From assembly GCA_003339605.1 (NCBI GenBank), contig QOVW01000060.1, positions 1 through 64,000 of the forward strand: 64,000 nt of DNA, read 5' to 3'. Positions 9,419 to 16,898 of the stretch are shown here, piece by piece. Position 1 is the first letter of the stretch. Every line of letters begins with the position of its first letter. This DNA is from Spirobacillus cienkowskii (GTDB lineage: Bacteria; Bdellovibrionota_B; Oligoflexia; Silvanigrellales; Silvanigrellaceae). A program made the position numbers and the translations under genes. The notes beneath the pieces are model-generated. The model was not told the origin of the DNA. It did not search any database and worked only from the letters and a program-made list of their open reading frames with translations.

Positions 9419-10501
9419 TCACTCTTCTTTATCTAAAGCAGAACGATCACTGCCAGAAATTGTATGTGAATGAATATCTTTTTCATACCCACTTTTGCTC
9501 TTTGAAAATGCACCAACTCTTTTGGGGTCGGCATTCTTTTCATGCGACATTTCGTGAGGACGTTTTTTATAATTTTTTTTGTGAAACTTTGCGGGAGCCG
9601 CATTTGGCTCCGCAACATTGTCTTGATTAAACTTTTTTGGCGCCGCTCTGTGCACAGAAGAATTTTTTTTATGACCAGAAGACGCATAACGCTTTTCTGT
9701 CGCATAAATTACCAAACGTCGTTTATCACCACTTCCAACGCTGCGGGTTGCAACACCCATCACTCCATCTAAAGCAAGATGAATCACTCTACGCTCTTGA
9801 CTGCTCTTTGAAGACAAAATCACACTTTTTCCAGTTTTCTTAACTTTTTCTGCAAGTGATTTGGCCATCAATATCAGACGCTCTTCACGTTTTTCAGCAG
9901 AAATTCCTGCATCCAATTCAATGCGCGACGACACATCGCCAAGCTTTTTTTGTGCAATACGTTTAAAAACATGTTCAAATGCCAAAGAAAGCTTATCGCT
10001 TTTGCTTAAATATTTTTCAATTCGAGCATCCGAAACACAAACACGCACTTCATTTTCTTTTTGTTGATAAACAATATCAACCGTTTCTTGAGAAATGTCA
10101 TAAGCAGAAAAAAAGAGTTGTTGATATGTTGTAAACAACGCTTCAACGTCTTTATCGGCATACGTTAAAATCAAACGATTTGTTGCATTGCTAGACTCTG
10201 CATGTTCGCTACCTAAAAAGGTTTTAGAATTGCCGCCAAAAGGAGACAAATTGGGTTTTGAAGGAGTCACTTTGCCTAATGTTTGACGGACAACTTCTCG
10301 CGCAGCTGCTTGAAGATCAGTTTTTGCGGTTTCAACCCAAGCTTCAATGCGAATTGAACGATTAAAAATTCGAGATAATAAACCTCCAGAAGGTTGTTGC
10401 AGAACATTATAGCAAACTAAATCTTTCTCAATTGCAAAATCTCTAGCAGCCTTATCAAGCGCTTCTTCTAGAGTTTTTCCTGTGTATTGCTTTTTGTTCA
10501 T
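9419..10501 (-). CDS. khpB: RNA-binding protein KhpB/Jag (Jag-N, KH, R3H)
   Basis: 360 residues. The N-terminal Jag-N domain (about 3-55: GKTLEEALDKAA, then a basic turn) is followed by a linker, a KH-like part (about 120-200) and an R3H domain (about 205-275) containing RRVIHLALDG and a basic RRLVIYA strand. The last ~80 residues are a Lys/His/Gly-rich, probably disordered tail. Known: KhpB is a cytoplasmic RNA-binding protein, usually encoded next to yidC as here. The start ATG is preceded by GGAG. The basic tail is longer than in most relatives and may extend RNA contact. A 111-base gap with two stem-loops separates it from yidC. Confidence 0.92.
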   Translation of the reverse strand: MNKKQYTGKTLEEALDKAARDFAIEKDLVCYNVLQQPSGGLLSRIFNRSIRIEAWVETAKTDLQAAAREVVRQTLGKVTPSKPNLSPFGGNSKTFLGSEHAESSNATNRLILTYADKDVEALFTTYQQLFFSAYDISQETVDIVYQQKENEVRVCVSDARIEKYLSKSDKLSLAFEHVFKRIAQKKLGDVSSRIELDAGISAEKREERLILMAKSLAEKVKKTGKSVILSSKSSQERRVIHLALDGVMGVATRSVGSGDKRRLVIYATEKRYASSGHKKNSSVHRAAPKKFNQDNVAEPNAAPAKFHKKNYKKRPHEMSHEKNADPKRVGAFSKSKSGYEKDIHSHTISGSDRSALDKEE

Positions 10502-10530
10502 GAATACTCCATGAGTCGGATTATTTTAAC

Positions 10531-10594
10531 ACCTAAAACAATATATTTTAGGTACATATACAAAATTGAGATCGACTTTGCCAATCTCAATTTT
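10531..10594. promoter_or_regulatory. Two tandem stem-loops between yidC and khpB
   Basis: Two perfect inverted repeats lie in the gap. One is ACCTAAAA/TTTTAGGT (10531-10538 with 10546-10553). The other is AAAATTGAGAT/ATCTCAATTTT (10562-10572 with 10584-10594), an 11-bp stem. On the minus transcript the larger stem comes first, just after the yidC stop, and ends in a short T-rich stretch. It could be an intrinsic terminator, an attenuator separating khpB-mnmE from yidC, or an mRNA processing site. Confidence 0.55.
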
Positions 10595-10612
10595 AAGTTT
10601 ACTTTATTTTAA

Positions 10613-12307
10613 TCATGCTTTCTTATAATAACGTGTCAGGAAAACCTGCCTAATGATAGAAAGTAATGTATTGGTAATAATGTATAATGCCAATCCTGAT
10701 GGATAAAAAATCATCAACACAGAAAACACAATAGGAATTATTTTCATCATTTTAGCCTGAGTGGGATCCATCGATGGCATTGGCATCATTTTTTGTGAAG
10801 CAATCATAAGAGCAGCCATAAGAACTGGCAATAAAAAATAAGGATCGTGTTGTGTTAAATCTTTAATCCAGAAATAAAATGGGGCTTGGCGCAATTCAAA
10901 CGTGTGTCTAAAGCAAGAATCTAATGCAAAAAACACAGGAATTTGCGGCAACAATGGCAAACAACCACCTAAAGGATTGGCACCGCCTTTTGCCATTAAT
11001 GCCATCATTTCTCGGCTTGCCATCTGTTTGTCGTCTTTATACTTTTCTTGAATTGCTTTCATTTCGGGTTGCAACTTTTGCATTTTTTGCCCCGAAGCAA
11101 ACGCTTTGATATTTAGTGGCAAGAAAAGAATATTTAACATGATAGTTAAAATAATAATCGCAGTACCCCAATTTGCAACAATACTATGAATAAAAGACAT
11201 CAAATGATACATTGGACGCGCAATAATTTTAAGAAATCCGTAATCAATTGTTTCGCTCAAATGATATTGGTCGTAATTTTTTAAAATGGTTTCGTTTTTA
11301 GGGCCAATATAAATTTTATAATTAAATTCTGTTGCTTGACCAGGGCTTAAATTTACGGGTTGTTTGACCCATGCCTCATACATTGTTTGATCAATCGCAG
11401 AATGCAGATCTTTGCGTAAATTATAGTCTGTACGAAGCGCTTCAAAACCAATTGGAGTTTGCGTTAATGGTATTACAGTATTCATCCAGTACAAAGAATC
11501 GGCTGTCATCCAACTAAAAAAGCTGCTTGATTCGCTTAATAACAATTCGTAGCTTGCTTTTTCTTCGAAAGGAGTTGTCTTACGGTTTACAGTGCCATCG
11601 GGTAACCGCACTGCAACAGAGTGGTATTGAGGCGGCACAGCCGAAAACATCCCAGAACCATGGTTGCGGTTGTCAGATGTTGCGCCAATTTCAAAATCAA
11701 CACTTGTATTTTGAAATTGTTGCGAAATATTTTTAACAATGATTTGCAAATCACCGTCGTAACGATCGGGAGAAAATTTAAAAATTCTTGTAATTTCTAG
11801 TCCATTAGACCGCTGCACAATTTTAATAGCACCATCTGTGGTTTTCATGATTCCGGCAGGTTGATTGCGCAGATCAATCACATTTTTTGCACGCAAACGA
11901 AAGCCATAAGCCTTACAAATATTGTGATTTTCAATCACAGAAACTGGTGTAGAATCATTGTAAGCAATTTTCTCTCCAAGCATCAGATTATCACTGATAC
12001 AGCCTCCAGTTGGCGTGAATGCCAAATCAATGCGATCGCTTTTTATAAAAAGATCATCAAGGTTTGCAACTGTTAATGGTTGTGGTGGCTGTTCTGTTGC
12101 ACTTGCACCAAGCTCCAATGGTTTTTGCTTTGGAATGCCTGACGCTGCATCATTGTTGGCTAGATTTTGCGTACTAGAGCCCACAACACCCTGATCTGCC
12201 GTAGTAGTCGCATTCATTTGTTGTTGAATATAATAATTTTGTACCGCGACATACCCACCAAACAATACAAAAAGGCCTAACATAAAACCAATTGTTTCTT
12301 TTTTCAC
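10613..12307 (-). CDS. yidC: Membrane protein insertase YidC
   Basis: 564 residues, the Gram-negative long form. A first transmembrane helix (about 6-24) is followed by a large periplasmic beta domain (about 70-340) and the conserved insertase core (about 365-560), which includes LNILFLPLNIKAFASGQKM and the cytoplasmic helical hairpin rich in K, E and Q. It inserts inner-membrane proteins alone or with SecYEG. The start is GTG (12305-12307) with a GGGAA element upstream. It sits directly after yidD in the rnpA cluster, and a 30-base gap suggests co-transcription. Confidence 0.97.
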   Translation of the reverse strand: MKKETIGFMLGLFVLFGGYVAVQNYYIQQQMNATTTADQGVVGSSTQNLANNDAASGIPKQKPLELGASATEQPPQPLTVANLDDLFIKSDRIDLAFTPTGGCISDNLMLGEKIAYNDSTPVSVIENHNICKAYGFRLRAKNVIDLRNQPAGIMKTTDGAIKIVQRSNGLEITRIFKFSPDRYDGDLQIIVKNISQQFQNTSVDFEIGATSDNRNHGSGMFSAVPPQYHSVAVRLPDGTVNRKTTPFEEKASYELLLSESSSFFSWMTADSLYWMNTVIPLTQTPIGFEALRTDYNLRKDLHSAIDQTMYEAWVKQPVNLSPGQATEFNYKIYIGPKNETILKNYDQYHLSETIDYGFLKIIARPMYHLMSFIHSIVANWGTAIIILTIMLNILFLPLNIKAFASGQKMQKLQPEMKAIQEKYKDDKQMASREMMALMAKGGANPLGGCLPLLPQIPVFFALDSCFRHTFELRQAPFYFWIKDLTQHDPYFLLPVLMAALMIASQKMMPMPSMDPTQAKMMKIIPIVFSVLMIFYPSGLALYIITNTLLSIIRQVFLTRYYKKA

Positions 12308-12337
12308 ATTAATTCCCGTTCTTAATTTAGTTTAACG

Positions 12338-12580
12338 TCAAGGGAGATCAACCCCGCCTTGATGAAATGGATGGCACTTGCAAATTCTAATCGCTGTTTT
12401 ACTGAGTCCTTTAGCTGCTCCATATTTTTGAAACACCTCTAGGCTATATTGAGAACAACTGGGATAGAATCGACAGCGTGCACCGAGTGCTGGAGAAATA
12501 CACCTCTTATAGATCTTGATCAAGAATACAGCCACAAGAACAATTGCATTATCCAACTTTCTATGCATCTTCACGCTCAT
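12338..12580 (-). CDS. yidD: Membrane protein insertion efficiency factor YidD
   Basis: 80 residues, the normal length. The family signature is intact: ISPALGARCRFYPSCSQYS in the middle and CHPFHQGGVD at the C-terminus, behind an amphipathic N-terminal helix. It is thought to help YidC-dependent insertion at the inner membrane. Its start ATG lies inside the 3' end of rnpA (20-base overlap), so translation is probably coupled. Gene order rnpA-yidD-yidC is the standard one. Confidence 0.95.
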   Translation of the reverse strand: MSVKMHRKLDNAIVLVAVFLIKIYKRCISPALGARCRFYPSCSQYSLEVFQKYGAAKGLSKTAIRICKCHPFHQGGVDLP

Positions 12581-12962
12581 TTTGTAAAACTGTACAATTT
12601 GCTAGCACTTTTTGAATTGCGGTTTGCACAATTTCATAGAGATCCTCCCACTTTGCATCTAGCACATTTCTATTTGCCATAAATAACACTTGTATTTCAA
12701 TACCTAATGGCAAAACTGCGTTTTTTAAATAGCAATGCAGTGCTGCCTTCAAACGACGGCGTGCACGATTTCGCTGAACTGCTCTTTTATGCACACCTTT
12801 TTTTGAAGCCACAATGGCAAACTGAAACAACGCGCGCGGATTGTGAGTTTTTTTTATAGACATATAGGTTAAAAAATAACGGGTTTTAAACTTTGTCGCA
12901 GAAGCATAAAATTCTGCAAAATTTTTGATTTTAGTTACAGAAAAAAAAGTTGAAGTTATCAT
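12561..12962 (-). CDS. rnpA: Ribonuclease P protein component
   Basis: 133 residues. It binds the RNase P RNA and assists 5' maturation of tRNAs. The central basic RNR motif (RNRARRRLK, about 84-92) and the preceding FAIVASKKGVHKRAV strand-loop are typical. The N-terminus carries the aromatic substrate-binding strand (KTRYFLTYM). It overlaps yidD. Unusually, no rpmH is present in the 97 bases between this gene and the divergent gene at 13060, whereas rpmH-rnpA is one of the most conserved bacterial gene pairs. Confidence 0.92.
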   Translation of the reverse strand: MITSTFFSVTKIKNFAEFYASATKFKTRYFLTYMSIKKTHNPRALFQFAIVASKKGVHKRAVQRNRARRRLKAALHCYLKNAVLPLGIEIQVLFMANRNVLDAKWEDLYEIVQTAIQKVLANCTVLQNEREDA

Positions 12963-13059
12963 TTATAAGTGTTGTCCTTTTTGGCACTAAAGTCACAATC
13001 TACGCACAATTCTCGGTATGCTATAAAAATAAACCATCTTTGAAAACCCCGAGGGAAAT

Positions 13060-14163
13060 ATGGTTGCGAGGGTCATCAGAGCATCTCTCAAGCACGTTGC
13101 CTACAGTCAAGTCAGGCTTAACTTAGTTAGACTTGGGATAGCAACCTATGTTTTGTTCTTTGTTATTTTGGCACGTGGGATCGAAGGGATAGGCAAACTC
13201 TCCAATATAATTGGAAAAGTCAGCGTTATCCGTTCTGGCCAAATGTTTCCTGCTGATAAAGATTTTATTCTTTACGAAACAGATGAGTTGGTGACTTACG
13301 AAAAAACTGCTGCAAAAATATTATTTCACGATGGCAGTAGTGTCATGGCATTTCAAAACGCTCATTTAAAATTGATTGAATATAAAATAAAACCTCGCTC
13401 ACAAACAACTCAAGATGTAGAATCTGCCATTGATGTTATCAAAGGTAAAGTTAGATTTTTTGTTAAACCTCAAGAAGAAACAGAAAATAATGTCGGCAAA
13501 ACAGATGCAAAATTTAAAACATCAAACTCTGTAATGGGAATTCGAGGCACCAGTGGTTTTATTGATGCTACCTTTGAAGGAAGTACACAAGTAATTGTCT
13601 TAACAGGAGTTGTTGAGGTTACAAGCTTGTCAGATCCCAGTAAATCCGTTTTTGTCCCAGCCAACCGATTTTCTGAAATTGTTGGAAACAAAGCGCCTAG
13701 CTTTCCCAAAGCGATTCCTCCAATGATTTTAAACCGATTAAACACTGATGCAACGACTTTAGATCCAAATGTTAAACGCGAAGAAGAAAAATATAAAAAA
13801 GGCAATAATAATGAAAACAAGCCTGGTAACGAATCGGGTTCCAATAATAATTCTTCTAAATATAAAGAATCTGCTGCAACAAATAGCGATATTAACGAAC
13901 AAAAAAAACAAGTTTTTAATCCCGATGGGTCGAGTGCTGTTGTAAGTACAAATAATAGCTTAAATGAATTGCTTGTAAAACAAGGTAACCCTTCATTGCG
14001 ACCAACAAGTTATGGCAACTACGAACCAATTAAAAAATCTCTAGAACAAACTACAAATTTATCAGACAAAATTAATAAACAAGTTGAAAATGTTGTGCAA
14101 ACTGTAACAACGCCACAAATTCGATCGGTTAATATCATTGTCAATACACCAACTTTACCATGA
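13060..14163 (+). CDS. FecR-domain periplasmic protein
   Basis: 367 residues. One N-terminal hydrophobic helix (about 25-40, LGIATYVLFFVILARG) probably acts as a signal or anchor. The FecR domain (about 47-190) starts with IGKVSVIRSG and contains DGSSVMAFQNAHLKL and the late NSVMGIRGTSGF and VLTGVVEV strands. The rest is a low-complexity Asn/Lys/Ser-rich linker (about 235-290) and a tail without a recognised fold. FecR domains act in signalling across the periplasm or bind cell-surface structures. No sigma factor or TonB receptor is adjacent, so iron signalling is not supported. It diverges from rnpA and is followed after 10 bases by an unknown gene. Confidence 0.82.
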   Translation: MVARVIRASLKHVAYSQVRLNLVRLGIATYVLFFVILARGIEGIGKLSNIIGKVSVIRSGQMFPADKDFILYETDELVTYEKTAAKILFHDGSSVMAFQNAHLKLIEYKIKPRSQTTQDVESAIDVIKGKVRFFVKPQEETENNVGKTDAKFKTSNSVMGIRGTSGFIDATFEGSTQVIVLTGVVEVTSLSDPSKSVFVPANRFSEIVGNKAPSFPKAIPPMILNRLNTDATTLDPNVKREEEKYKKGNNNENKPGNESGSNNNSSKYKESAATNSDINEQKKQVFNPDGSSAVVSTNNSLNELLVKQGNPSLRPTSYGNYEPIKKSLEQTTNLSDKINKQVENVVQTVTTPQIRSVNIIVNTPTLP

Positions 14164-14173
14164 CAGGGTGACT

Positions 14174-15259
14174 ATGAATGCAAGTAAAATTTTTAAAGAT
14201 ATCTATGCTCATTTAAAAATCATAGATAAAAGTCATAAAACAATTGAATTGTTAAATGCATCGATCAATTTAACTTCCCAAGAAGAAGTCATTGCCCCTT
14301 TACAAAAAGAATTTTTAGTCATCGAACTTACCTACACGTATCTTCACTTTGGATTTAGTATTTTTTCAAACTCAAGTATTGAACTTTTAATAAAAGAAAT
14401 GCATAGAGTATCTGGAACAAACCAAAAATTTATTAAAAACTGGTTAAATATCAGTAGTGATTTAATTTTACAAGAAATTTCTATTAACGAAAAAGAAACA
14501 TTAATTGAGATTAATATTCTTGAAGAAGTTTTTTCTCAAGAATTTGTTAAAAGAATTTTTTGTTCCGAGCAAGACGAGGATTATTTAACAGGAATGGGAA
14601 TTTATCCATTTGATCTTATAGAAAAAATTAGAACAATTTCAAGAAATAAAATTGCAAAAATAACTTCTAAAGAAAATCAAATTTATGATGATACTATTTT
14701 AGAAAGTGAAGAATACTTTTTAGATGATTATCCTTTTATAAAAAAATCAATTTTTGAACATCTCAACCAACTCAACTCCGATCCTTTGTCTTTATTATCT
14801 TGGCGATTAGAATCATTTATTAATTTTATTCAACAAGATAATGGCATGATTTTTTTACTAAGAGAAATTAACAATAAAAAGAAAATAGACTCTAAAAAAT
14901 TTATGGCAATTGTTTCTTTACTGGTTCCACATAGCGATGAACATGGAAATTTATTGCTACCCCATACTCCTATCTCGCCTGTACAAATTGCAAGACTTTT
15001 TTATCCTGAATTTAAATCTGATAAATTTCAAATTGATATTTTAAAAAACTGGATCCCCCTGCATAATGAACAAGAGATCAAATATGAAATAGAAAATATT
15101 TTAGAACTTGGAGTGAATTATGGTCTCTTTTTTAAGGTTCCCAACGGAAATAAAAAATTTTCTTATGGCTTAAGCGATAAAGGTTTAAAAATAATAAAAC
15201 CATTTCATAATGTTCTTACAGATACTATTTTAAAAAACTCTATTGACCTTTCTCAGTAA
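14174..15259 (+). CDS. Hypothetical protein with possible winged-helix C-terminus
   Basis: 361 residues from ATG 14174, chosen because it lies just after the FecR-gene stop (14163) with AGGGTG upstream. An earlier ATG at 14138 would overlap the FecR gene. The protein is mostly helical, acidic and rich in Ile and Leu, with no signal peptide or membrane segment. The last ~60 residues (helix, then NKKFSYGLSDKGLKII) look like a winged-helix wing, as in DNA-binding regulators, but this is weak. I do not recognise the family. The 10-base spacing says it is co-expressed with the FecR-domain gene. Confidence 0.78.
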   Translation: MNASKIFKDIYAHLKIIDKSHKTIELLNASINLTSQEEVIAPLQKEFLVIELTYTYLHFGFSIFSNSSIELLIKEMHRVSGTNQKFIKNWLNISSDLILQEISINEKETLIEINILEEVFSQEFVKRIFCSEQDEDYLTGMGIYPFDLIEKIRTISRNKIAKITSKENQIYDDTILESEEYFLDDYPFIKKSIFEHLNQLNSDPLSLLSWRLESFINFIQQDNGMIFLLREINNKKKIDSKKFMAIVSLLVPHSDEHGNLLLPHTPISPVQIARLFYPEFKSDKFQIDILKNWIPLHNEQEIKYEIENILELGVNYGLFFKVPNGNKKFSYGLSDKGLKIIKPFHNVLTDTILKNSIDLSQ

Positions 15260-15315
15260 GCAAACTAGCTTAAATAACCATATTTTTTCTTTGCCTTTTT
15301 GAAAGGTCGTTTTTC

Positions 15316-15957
15316 ATGCCCCGTCCCGTTATTGATCATCATGAAACAAACGATTGTTATACAATTCGAGTAACAAAACCTAGCCTAAAATATATTGATT
15401 TCTTTTTAAAATTAAAATGTTCCGCAGAATTGGTTGCAACTGGTTTTTACCCAAACGGAAAAGAAATTTCTGAAACACAAGGTGCGTTTGAAGCAATACG
15501 CCATAAATTAAAACTTAATTACTTAGATAACTCTGTCGCAATAGTTGTTGTCGGCGATGGTTACAATCCCAGAACAGGCTATTATATCGCTTGCATGACC
15601 AATTGGCAGATCTTCTCAGTAGACCCTGCTATGACACGTGATTACAAAGACATTGTCGAAAAAATAAAAAAAAGAAATAATATTAAAATTTTTCCTCAAC
15701 CCATCGAAGAGTGTGAGTTTGATATTTCACAATTTAAAACAGTTGTTTTATTGTTTGTGCATTCACACGCCAGTTTAAAAGCAAGTGTCAATTCACTTAA
15801 AAATAGTGAATCTGTTGCCATACATGCTGTTTCTATGCCTTGTTGTTTTGATGATGACCTTGGAATACCGTATAATTTAAAATTTGATGATCCTTTTGTG
15901 GTTTCTGTACATCGAACTCTATTTATTTACAAAAATATTTTACAGCATTTTTCTTAA
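15316..15957 (+). CDS. Hypothetical protein with Rossmann-like nucleotide-binding pattern
   Basis: 213 residues, not assigned to a family. Residues about 74-103 show a hydrophobic strand followed by a Gly-rich turn (VVVGDGYNPRTGYY), a helix and a second strand ending in an acidic residue (IFSVDPAM). This is the layout of a Rossmann or SAM-methyltransferase motif I/II region. There is no signal peptide. The ATG at 15316 has AAAGGT about 10 bases upstream. It is the third gene in a row after the FecR gene, separated by 56 bases. It ends two bases before a convergent small gene. Confidence 0.75.
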   Translation: MPRPVIDHHETNDCYTIRVTKPSLKYIDFFLKLKCSAELVATGFYPNGKEISETQGAFEAIRHKLKLNYLDNSVAIVVVGDGYNPRTGYYIACMTNWQIFSVDPAMTRDYKDIVEKIKKRNNIKIFPQPIEECEFDISQFKTVVLLFVHSHASLKASVNSLKNSESVAIHAVSMPCCFDDDLGIPYNLKFDDPFVVSVHRTLFIYKNILQHFS

Positions 15958-15959
15958 CA

Positions 15960-16172
15960 CTATTCATCAAACGCTTTAGAAATTGCATAAATCACTCTAT
16001 CTCTATCAATTTCTTTCTTGTTTGCACTATCTCCTCTGCTAGGCTCAGTGTTTAATTCTCTTTGAAGCACTAAAAAAATTGTTGCATTCTTAGAAACTTT
16101 GATCGAAAAAATCATAAACCAAATCAAACCAAAAACAAAAAATAAAAAAACGTATTTTAATAATGTCGCCAT
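15960..16172 (-). CDS. Small single-pass membrane protein, unknown function
   Basis: 70 residues. A hydrophobic helix at about 5-24 (LKYVFLFFVFGLIWFMIF) is followed by a short charged cytoplasmic or periplasmic part with several Arg, Glu and Asp. A good ribosome site (GAGGAG, about 8 bases before ATG) supports it as a real gene. It lies tail-to-tail with the gene ending at 15957 and 105 bases downstream of the DksA-like gene on the same strand. No function can be given. Confidence 0.62.
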   Translation of the reverse strand: MATLLKYVFLFFVFGLIWFMIFSIKVSKNATIFLVLQRELNTEPSRGDSANKKEIDRDRVIYAISKAFDE

Positions 16173-16277
16173 AAATAAAAAATCTCCTCACTTATCATAG
16201 CGATATAAGTAGGAGATTTGGAGTCAAAATTTTGAACGAAACTAAGAAAAATAAAGTATTTGTTGAACTGAAAAAAC

Positions 16278-16679
16278 TCAGTTTGCTCTACGACCTCTTT
16301 CTAAATCTTCTTGATGTCGCAGCGAATACAGCGCCCAAGGTTGAATTTGTAAACGTTTAAAACCAATAGGATCCCCAGTCCCTTCGCATAAACCATAGGT
16401 TCCATCATTTGCATCAATTTTTCTAATAGCTTTTTCAATTAAAGAAATTTTAGCTCTATTGGCCTCAGCGAGCTTTATGTTCACTTCTTGATCGGTTTCA
16501 ACTGATGCAAGATCGGTTTCATCGGAGATATCATCACGACTAATTTCAAATGCTCCTTCATTCTTTCGTGCAATTTCCTTTGCATACAACTCTTCCCGCA
16601 ATTTAGAAAGAATTGCTTTTAGTTCAATAATCTCTGCACGAGTTAATTCTTGTGGTTGAGAAGGTGTTTTAGGCGGCAT
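16278..16679 (-). CDS. DksA/TraR-family protein with degenerate zinc finger
   Basis: 133 residues, close to DksA size. Known role of the family: binds the RNA polymerase secondary channel and, with ppGpp, adjusts initiation. Seen: a long coiled-coil N-terminal half (about 12-88) whose tip keeps the DxxDxA motif (D53, D56, A58) needed for DksA activity. The C-terminal finger reads YGLCEGTGDPIG then RLQIQPWALYSLRHQ. Of the four canonical cysteines only C98 remains, and the other three positions are Thr101, Ser119 and His122. Loss of zinc is therefore likely, as in cysteine-poor DksA paralogues. It diverges from the mmsA-URC operon across a 219-base region carrying inverted repeats. Confidence 0.88.
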   Translation of the reverse strand: MPPKTPSQPQELTRAEIIELKAILSKLREELYAKEIARKNEGAFEISRDDISDETDLASVETDQEVNIKLAEANRAKISLIEKAIRKIDANDGTYGLCEGTGDPIGFKRLQIQPWALYSLRHQEDLERGRRAN

Positions 16680-16706
16680 CGTATTTTGTTCTCCTACACA
16701 GCACTA

Positions 16707-16727
16707 ATACCAAAATAACAATGGTAT
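16707..16727. promoter_or_regulatory. Inverted repeat ATACCA-N9-TGGTAT (possible operator)
   Basis: A 6-bp perfect inverted repeat with a 9-base spacer lies just upstream of the dksA-like start. The same GGTAT core recurs in a second inverted repeat at 16785-16802, so a dimeric regulator could bind both sites. No regulator can be named. Confidence 0.4.
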
Positions 16728-16740
16728 GACTTTATGGGAT

Positions 16741-16783
16741 ACAAATTAAAATCTCAAAGGATACATGAGATTTTTTAATTTGT
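16741..16783. promoter_or_regulatory. Long stem-loop in the dksA-like/mmsA divergent region
   Basis: 16741-16756 pairs with 16766-16783 (ACAAATTAAAATCTCA against its complement, with a two-base bulge), giving about 16 bp of stem. A T6 run lies inside the right arm on the plus strand. It is not at the end of any gene, so a terminator role is unlikely unless a leader transcript crosses it. It could be attenuator-like or a protein-binding palindrome. Confidence 0.45.
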
Positions 16784-16784
16784 G

Positions 16785-16802
16785 GGTATGATTTACCATA
16801 CC
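16785..16802. promoter_or_regulatory. Inverted repeat GGTATG-N6-CATACC (possible operator of the mmsA operon)
   Basis: A perfect 6-bp inverted repeat, about 100 bases upstream of the mmsA ATG and directly before a TTGACA element (16809-16814). Its core is shared with the repeat at 16707-16727. The placement next to a possible -35 element suggests a repressor or activator site for the operon. Confidence 0.45.
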
Positions 16803-16898
16803 GGGAAATTGACATACACTATATACTTACCAATAGTCTAGGGATAATACGCATACTCTCTTTCAAGAACAAAGCCAAGACTAAAAGGATTATAGTTT

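Noticed and set aside
12963-13059. Hidden rpmH upstream of rnpA
   Set aside because: The 97 bases cannot encode the ~45-residue L34 protein and show no basic-rich frame.
14138-14173. Earlier start for the gene after the FecR gene
   Set aside because: It would overlap the FecR-domain gene; ATG 14174 has its own ribosome site.
16809-16848. TTGACA with GATAAT 28 bases later as a mmsA promoter
   Set aside because: Spacing is far from 17 bases; I could not select a convincing -10, so no promoter is claimed.
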